A stretch of DNA of 11,214 bases from JBLHKE01 sp047619485. GTDB taxonomy: Bacteria; Verrucomicrobiota; Verrucomicrobiia; Verrucomicrobiales; DEV007. The notes under the pieces are model-generated. The model was not told the DNA's origin, did not search any database, and saw nothing but the letters and a program-made list of their open reading frames with translations. Positions 7,241-11,214 of this stretch are shown here, piece after piece. How positions within the stretch are numbered: position 1 is the stretch's first letter; every line of letters begins with the position of its first letter. Both the position numbers and the translations under genes were made by a program. The DNA lies in the NCBI GenBank assembly GCA_047619485.1, contig JBLHKE010000192.1:1-11214 (forward strand), read 5' to 3'.

Positions 7241-8137
7241 ATGCCCGCACCCGATCCCAAGCGGCAGCGCCTCGCTGTCCTGAAAACCTACAAGCTCTAC
7301 ATCGGCGGAAAATTCCCTCGTACCGAGAGCGGGCGGTATAAAGTCGCCCTTTCACCCAAAACAGGAGAACACTTGGCCAACTACTGTCACGCCTCACGCA
7401 AAGATTTTCGCGACGCCGTCGTCGCCGCACGAAAAGCCCAACCAGGCTGGGCCGGCAACAGCGCCTACCTGAAGGGCCAGATCCTCTACCGCGCAGCCGA
7501 GATGCTCGAATCGCGAGCCGACTCGCTGGTGGCGGAACTGCAGGATTCGACCGACACCGACAAGCGCTCGGCTCGCGCCGAAGTCGAGGCAAGCGTCGAT
7601 CGCCTAGTCTACTACGCCGGCTGGTCGGATAAGTTTCAGCAGGTGTTCGGCAGCGTGAACCCGGTGGCGAGCTCGCATTTCAACTTCTCGACCCCCGAAC
7701 CGACCGGCATCGTCGGGATCTTCTGCCCGGACTCGCCATCACTTCTCGGCCTGGTCTCGCTGGTCGCCCCAGTCATCCTCGGCGGCAACAGCGTGGTGGT
7801 GCTCGCCTCGGAGAAATTTCCACTGCCCGCAATCACACTCGCCGAGATCATTTCCACCAGCGACATCCCTGGTGGCGTGATCAACCTACTCACGGGAGAA
7901 CGCACCGAGCTGGCACCGCATTTTGCAACCCACATGGACATCAACGCCATCGTTGACGGCTCTGGCGACACCAACACCGAGAGCATTTTCCGCGAGGGTT
8001 CCGCAACCAATCTCAAGCGCGTCGCAATCCGCGCGCAGAAAAAACCAACTGACTGGTTCGGAGGCGCGGCGCAAGATCCTTACCGGATCCTCGACACGGT
8101 CGAGTTCAAGACCGCCTGGCACCCGATCGGGATCTGA
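7241..8137 (+). CDS. Short aldehyde-dehydrogenase-like protein without the catalytic domain
   Basis: The product is 298 residues, against about 480-500 for a full ALDH. It covers only the N-terminal, nucleotide-binding part of the fold: the YIGGKF strand (20-25), SPKTGE (38-43), AARKAQPGWAG (62-72), TPEPTGIVGI (151-160), and DIPGGVINLLTG (208-219). Key residues are absent. The WNFP motif reads CPDSP (162-166), the cofactor-binding Lys of KPSE is Leu188, ELGGK is RAQKK (264-268), and the region with the catalytic Cys is missing. The frame is open to a tidy WHPIGI end, and the following DNA is a hairpin and then another gene. Similar short ALDH-like proteins with this kind of ending occur beside deoC and a full-length ALDH in Actinobacteria and PVC bacteria (from memory). 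That argues for a real short family rather than a frameshift. No such partners are in this window. A structural or regulatory subunit role is inference. The start was chosen because longer upstream frames overlap the SGNH gene antisense. Confidence 0.88.
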   Translation: MPAPDPKRQRLAVLKTYKLYIGGKFPRTESGRYKVALSPKTGEHLANYCHASRKDFRDAVVAARKAQPGWAGNSAYLKGQILYRAAEMLESRADSLVAELQDSTDTDKRSARAEVEASVDRLVYYAGWSDKFQQVFGSVNPVASSHFNFSTPEPTGIVGIFCPDSPSLLGLVSLVAPVILGGNSVVVLASEKFPLPAITLAEIISTSDIPGGVINLLTGERTELAPHFATHMDINAIVDGSGDTNTESIFREGSATNLKRVAIRAQKKPTDWFGGAAQDPYRILDTVEFKTAWHPIGI

Positions 8138-8140
8138 CTC

Positions 8141-8159
8141 GAGTCGGCGGGAACGACTC
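8141..8159. terminator. Hairpin between convergent ALDH-like and RAYT genes
   Basis: GAGTCG (8141-8146) and CGACTC (8154-8159) form a 6-bp stem with a 7-nt loop, starting 3 nt after the ALDH-like stop codon. The trailing sequence is TTCCCC rather than a long T tract. It is therefore a weak candidate for a shared terminator in the 36-nt gap between two convergent genes. Confidence 0.4.
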
Positions 8160-8173
8160 TTCCCCAAGCGCTT

Positions 8174-9238
8174 TTACGTCGATCGACCAACCAGGAAGTC
8201 GTCTTTCAGATCCCGCAGCGTCCGTAGTTTTCCCCACTGCGCCCCTTTCATCCGTCGGCTGCCGCTCTTCCGAGTCACACCAAACTGCTCTTTCCGAGAT
8301 TCGAAAAACTGGTCGACGAATTCCCGGCTACCGAGCACGACACCATCGGTGAAATACCGGATCCGGCAGCGCAATGCTTCCGCCAGCGACAGCTTGCCGC
8401 CCGCTGCCCACACCGCCTCGATCTCGCGCTGCGTGAACCCGCCTTTCGATTTCACATTGCCCTGAGCTTGCGCGGCCTCCTGCACCGAACGTGCGCCTTT
8501 CACCTCCTTACCGACACCGAACAAGTATTCGCGGTAGACATCGCGCGCCTTGGTCCAACTCGACCTGCGCCCAAAGTCGATCGCCGACACCAACCCCGAG
8601 CGCGCCAGCCGCATCCCGCCAACCGCCGCCGCATACGAACACCACCGGTAGTCCTCCGGCCGTTCGACCAGACCCGCGCGCACTGGATTGAGATCGATGT
8701 AGGCCGCCACCGCCCGCAACGCCTCCGCCGAAGGCTCGACCAGCGAACACTTGAAACGCCCCTCCCACAGCGTGCCGCGCCGCTCGTGCTTACAGTTGAA
8801 AGCGATCGTCATGCGCTGCTTGAGCTCCTTCATGAAGAGCGACAGATCGAACAGCCGCCGCCGCACCCGCTCAGCGATCTCCGCCACACCATCCTTGTGA
8901 CCATTCCGCCGAAACATCTCAACCTCCCCCAACAGCATGCGCGTCGAGAACTCATCAGCGAAGACTGATAGCTTCGCCAGCACATCCTCGTCCGTCCACC
9001 CATCCAGCGCCATATCCCTGTCCGGAACCTCCAGCAACAAGTGCAAGTGATTGCCCATGAAGCACCAGGCCAGCGCCCGCAAACCTGAAAACTTCAGCTG
9101 CTTGAACAAGATTTTCCGAAACGTCTCCTTCTCCACGTCCCCAAGCAGAATTTCCTGTCCCGCCGTCCGCGTCACGACATGCAAAAATCGACTCTTCCCG
9201 TCAGGTTCACCCAGAACAAATTGCCTGCTTTTTCTCAT
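8174..9238 (-). CDS. REP-associated tyrosine transposase-like (RAYT/Y1-type, HUH) protein
   Basis: The product is 354 residues. The Y1 transposase core spans about 15-205. The metal-binding HUH motif is FMGNHLHLLLEV, with His64 and His66. An insertion rich in charged residues lies at about 72-130. The helix that should carry the nucleophile reads SLFMKELKQRMTIAFN (133-148). The RRGTLWEGRFK (153-163) and AAYIDLNPVRAGLVE (178-192) blocks are typical of RAYTs. The first tyrosine in the whole protein is Tyr180 in that last block, so the usual catalytic Tyr before the Asn is missing. Residues 210-354 are an additional basic C-terminal region with a RYFTDGVVLGSREFV block (about 295-310), which I recall from verrucomicrobial relatives. 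RAYTs are single-copy, non-mobile relatives of IS200/IS605 transposases linked to REP palindromes. The start is fixed by an in-frame TAG two codons upstream. It is convergent with the ALDH-like gene. Confidence 0.93.
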   Translation of the reverse strand: MRKSRQFVLGEPDGKSRFLHVVTRTAGQEILLGDVEKETFRKILFKQLKFSGLRALAWCFMGNHLHLLLEVPDRDMALDGWTDEDVLAKLSVFADEFSTRMLLGEVEMFRRNGHKDGVAEIAERVRRRLFDLSLFMKELKQRMTIAFNCKHERRGTLWEGRFKCSLVEPSAEALRAVAAYIDLNPVRAGLVERPEDYRWCSYAAAVGGMRLARSGLVSAIDFGRRSSWTKARDVYREYLFGVGKEVKGARSVQEAAQAQGNVKSKGGFTQREIEAVWAAGGKLSLAEALRCRIRYFTDGVVLGSREFVDQFFESRKEQFGVTRKSGSRRMKGAQWGKLRTLRDLKDDFLVGRST

Positions 9239-9247
9239 GATCTAAAA

Positions 9248-9276
9248 ATATTAGCACACTTCCTACCCAGCTTCAA
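9248..9276 (-). promoter_or_regulatory. Putative promoter of the RAYT gene with almost no 5' leader
   Basis: On the minus strand TTGAAG (9271-9276) is followed after exactly 17 bp by TAATAT (9248-9253), with TG one base before the -10 giving an extended -10. Each hexamer matches four of six consensus bases. Initiation would fall near 9241, only about 3 nt before the ATG at 9236-9238, so the mRNA would be essentially leaderless. No Shine-Dalgarno is present. Confidence 0.45.
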
Positions 9277-9287
9277 GCAGGGGGTCT

Positions 9288-9313
9288 GTCCCTTTGCATA
9301 GTCCCCTTGCATA
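9288..9313. repeat. Tandem 13-bp direct repeat, GTCCC(T/C)TTGCATA x 2
   Basis: Positions 9288-9300 and 9301-9313 are adjacent copies differing only at their sixth base. They begin about 12 bp upstream of the -35 of the RAYT gene. The first copy overlaps GGGG-TCTGT-CCC (9281-9292), a small imperfect dyad. Read on the minus strand the unit is TATGCAA(A/G)GGGAC. Position next to a RAYT suggests a recognition or operator site of that protein, but this is inference. Confidence 0.6.
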
Positions 9314-9595
9314 TATTTACAACCCGAGTATCACATCCGTCAATTTGGAGGCTCTGACGCACGCACGCTGCCGTCACCACCTGACAATAGATCGAGGCAC
9401 CTACTGGGCTGACCGTATCCACTAAAGCAGTCGCAATCTCGTCCCGAACGCCCCTCTGCGAGACACGGATGGAGCTTTTCAAGCATCTGTCGATATGCTT
9501 AGATTTGTATCTCTGAATTTCGGGCACCCCTGCCCAAGATACTCAAGAAACCTTAATCTGAACCTTCACCTTAGCAAAAACACCAAAAAACCACC
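9314..9595. other. Intergenic region without a convincing gene
   Basis: This stretch separates the divergent RAYT and oxidoreductase genes. A frame of 84 codons (9273-9527, minus) crosses it and ends in the tandem repeat. It has no ribosome-binding site, no recognisable family, and a composition unlike the surrounding genes. It may be a decayed gene remnant or chance. The last 50 bases before 9596 are A/C-rich with no Shine-Dalgarno. I see no RNA gene or strong terminator. Confidence 0.4.
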
Positions 9596-10966
9596 ATGTC
9601 CAAACAACTCACCCGTCGTAGATTCCTTACCAATACTGGCCTCGCCGCCTCAGCACTCGCCTTCCCCAGCATCATCCGTGCCCGCGGCCAGAATGAAAAA
9701 CTCCAGTGCGGATTTGTCGCCGTCGGCGGCCGCGCCAATGCCCATACCGCCAATGCCCACCGCCTCGGTCTGCAGTGCGTCGCATTTGCCGAGGTCGACA
9801 AGGGCTCGTGGAAAGGCGTCCATCAAAAAGAGGGCTGGAAGGAAGCCAAGGGTTACACCGACTGGCGCGAGATGTTCAACAAGCACACCGAGGAACTCGA
9901 CGTCATCTTCGTCGCCACCCCCGACCATTCACACTACGGCCCTTCGATGACCGCTATCTCCAATGGCATCCACTGCTACACTGAGAAGCCGCTCTCGTGG
10001 TCGGTTCGGGAGGCACAACTGCTCACTGCCGCCTACAAGAAAAACACCAGCGTCGTCACCCAGATGGGCAACCAGGGACACGCGGGCAACGGCTGGCGAC
10101 TCGCCTACGAATTCGTCAAAGGTGGCGCGATCGGCGACGTGAAAGAATTCCACACTTGGACCAACCGCCCGGTCTGGCCACAGGGCGGCGGTCGCCCTGA
10201 AGGCGAAGACCCGATCCCTGAGAACCTCGACTGGGAATCGTGGATCGGACCAGCCGCGATGCGCCCGTTTAAAAAGAATGCCTACCACACCTTCAAATGG
10301 CGCGGCGTGGTAGACTTCGGCTCGGGTGCGCTCGGCGACATGGCCTGCCACACCACCGACGGTATCTACTCGATCATGGATCCAGGTTACGCGGCCTCCG
10401 CAGAACCGATCATGATGACCGCTCCAGTCGGTGACCAGTATCCAGCCGGCATGACCATCAAGGCCACCTACCGCGCCAACGACAAGCGCCCTGGTTTCAC
10501 CACCTTCTGGTACGAGGGCAAGAAGAAGGACGGCAGCGACAACATGCCTGAGACGCCTCAAGAGCTGCTCGACGAGAAGCGCAAGATGCCGCGCACCGGC
10601 AACCTCATCATCGGTACCAAGGGCAAGATGATCGTTCAGGGCGACTACTGGGAGAGCCCGCGCATCATCCCGGAGACATCACGCAAGGCATTCGGCAAGC
10701 CAGAGAAACTGCTCGAGCGCTCGCCTGGCCACCACGACGAGTTCGTCATGGCATGCAAAGGCGAAAAGCCGCGCGAGTTCAGCCAATCGAACTTCAGCTA
10801 CTCAGGTCCGATGACCGCCAACATCCAACTCGGCAACCTCTGCGCCCGCGCAGGGAAGAAGCTCGAGCTCAACGAGGCCGGCGAGATCACCAACGATCCA
10901 AAGATCAACGAGCTGGCCTGGCGCGAACCACGCAAAGGCTGGGGCGCACTCAAGACGGAAGTCTAG
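9596..10966 (+). CDS. Tat-exported Gfo/Idh/MocA-family NAD(P)-dependent oxidoreductase
   Basis: The product is 456 residues. A twin-arginine signal (TRRRFL, 6-11, then a hydrophobic Ala-rich stretch to about 27) predicts export of the folded, cofactor-loaded protein. The Rossmann domain starts at about 37 with GFVAVGGRANAH as the dinucleotide loop. ATPDHSH (107-113) and the family-defining EKP triad (Glu130-Lys131-Pro132, in CYTEKPLSW) follow; the Lys is the usual active-site residue. NQGHAGNGWR (159-168) and GALGDMACHTTD (244-255) belong to the C-terminal substrate domain seen in the Tat-dependent subfamily common in Planctomycetes, Verrucomicrobia and Bacteroidetes. Members oxidise or reduce sugars, inositols or related polyols. 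The exact substrate cannot be read from sequence, and without neighbouring sugar genes the context does not help. The ATG lacks a Shine-Dalgarno; the Tat motif 6 residues in fixes the start. The gene stands alone and ends in a strong terminator. Confidence 0.95.
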   Translation: MSKQLTRRRFLTNTGLAASALAFPSIIRARGQNEKLQCGFVAVGGRANAHTANAHRLGLQCVAFAEVDKGSWKGVHQKEGWKEAKGYTDWREMFNKHTEELDVIFVATPDHSHYGPSMTAISNGIHCYTEKPLSWSVREAQLLTAAYKKNTSVVTQMGNQGHAGNGWRLAYEFVKGGAIGDVKEFHTWTNRPVWPQGGGRPEGEDPIPENLDWESWIGPAAMRPFKKNAYHTFKWRGVVDFGSGALGDMACHTTDGIYSIMDPGYAASAEPIMMTAPVGDQYPAGMTIKATYRANDKRPGFTTFWYEGKKKDGSDNMPETPQELLDEKRKMPRTGNLIIGTKGKMIVQGDYWESPRIIPETSRKAFGKPEKLLERSPGHHDEFVMACKGEKPREFSQSNFSYSGPMTANIQLGNLCARAGKKLELNEAGEITNDPKINELAWREPRKGWGALKTEV

Positions 10967-10991
10967 ATCGCACAGAAACTCCGTATATCAG

Positions 10992-11022
10992 GGGGCTGGC
11001 CGCGCAAGTGGCCAGCCCCTTT
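10992..11022 (+). terminator. Intrinsic-type terminator after the oxidoreductase gene
   Basis: GGGGCTGGCC (10992-11001) and GGCCAGCCCC (11010-11019) form a perfect 10-bp GC-rich stem with an 8-nt loop, followed by TTT. It lies 25 nt after the stop codon. The T tract is short, but the stem is the strongest hairpin in the window. Confidence 0.75.
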
Positions 11023-11085
11023 CCGTGGCCAGGAAACGGCCGCCGGCCCGAAGAATCCGGAACATTTTTCACTTAGAGTTTCGCT

Positions 11086-11214
11086 TTAAGGGCACCTCCG
11101 GAAACCTGCTGTGGAAATGGGGCGCAGAGAAAATTCCCGCTGGCGAGGCGATAAACGCTAAGCTATCTGGTGATAGTGGGCGCTTTAGCAACGAAGACAG
11201 CTGGGATTTTATCA
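11086..11214. repeat. Probable left part of a second structured non-coding element (truncated by window end)
   Basis: The sequence from TTAAGGGCACCTCCGGAAA onward has no coding potential I can support and shares layout with the element at 11-179. Both begin TAAGGG and have GGAAA nearby. Both contain, 75 or 85 nt further in, a GTGATAG/ATGATAG core followed by GGGC, with 22 of 38 positions matching across the ungapped core (86-123 against 11170-11207; 14 of the first 18). A local hairpin (CTATC-TGGT-GATAG, 11163-11176) sits beside this core. Its right end is outside the window, so terminal inverted repeats cannot be tested. It could be a MITE or palindromic repeat, or the end of an insertion sequence. 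Confidence 0.3.

Noticed and set aside
7241..8137. Frameshifted or truncated full-length ALDH
   Set aside because: No ALDH catalytic-domain sequence was found in any frame downstream (8138 onward is a hairpin and the RAYT gene), and the ending resembles that of known short homologues.
1..11214. CRISPR array, toxin-antitoxin pair or phage/defence island
   Set aside because: No regularly spaced repeats and no genes of these classes were found; the RAYT is the only mobile-element-like protein.

Overview
The window looks like chromosomal DNA from a Verrucomicrobiota-type bacterium (order Verrucomicrobiales or a close PVC relative). This is inferred from gene content and style: a Tat-exported Gfo/Idh/MocA oxidoreductase, a secreted alpha/beta hydrolase of a type frequent in PVC genomes, an SGNH hydrolase with a long beta-rich tail, a REP-type transposase with a long C-terminal extension, moderately high GC, and few recognisable Shine-Dalgarno sites. 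No taxonomic marker gene is present, so the assignment is not proven.

Layout. (1) Positions 11-179 form a foldback, MITE-like element with 33-bp imperfect terminal inverted repeats; its right end touches the stop codon of the next gene. (2) 178-969 (minus) is an exported alpha/beta hydrolase. (3) 1073-1147 (plus) is tRNA-Val(CAC) with an encoded CCA end, a plausible promoter and a possible downstream terminator. (4) 1372-4830 and 4885-7173, both minus and 54 nt apart, are a giant MscK/MscM-type mechanosensitive channel and an exported SGNH/GDSL hydrolase, probably co-transcribed with the hydrolase first. (5) 7241-8137 (plus), divergent across a 67-nt gap, is a short aldehyde-dehydrogenase-like protein lacking the catalytic domain. 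(6) 8174-9238 (minus), convergent with it, is a REP-associated transposase-like (RAYT) protein whose HUH motif is intact but which has no tyrosine where the nucleophile should be. A 13-bp tandem repeat lies just upstream of its promoter. (7) 9596-10966 (plus) is the Tat-exported Gfo/Idh/MocA oxidoreductase, closed by a strong hairpin terminator. (8) From about 11086 to the window end is what looks like the left part of a second structured element, distantly similar to the one at 11-179.

Functional picture. Most of the proteins are envelope or periplasmic: two secreted hydrolases, a Tat-exported oxidoreductase and a tension-gated channel with a large periplasmic coiled-coil region. They do not form one pathway; only the SGNH-channel pair has operon-like spacing. 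The aldehyde-dehydrogenase-like gene lacks the deoC and full-length ALDH partners that this short type usually has.

No CRISPR array, toxin-antitoxin pair, phage gene or recognisable defence system is visible. The features most worth follow-up are the two related non-coding elements at the window edges, the catalytically empty ALDH-like protein, and the tyrosine-less RAYT with its tandem sites.
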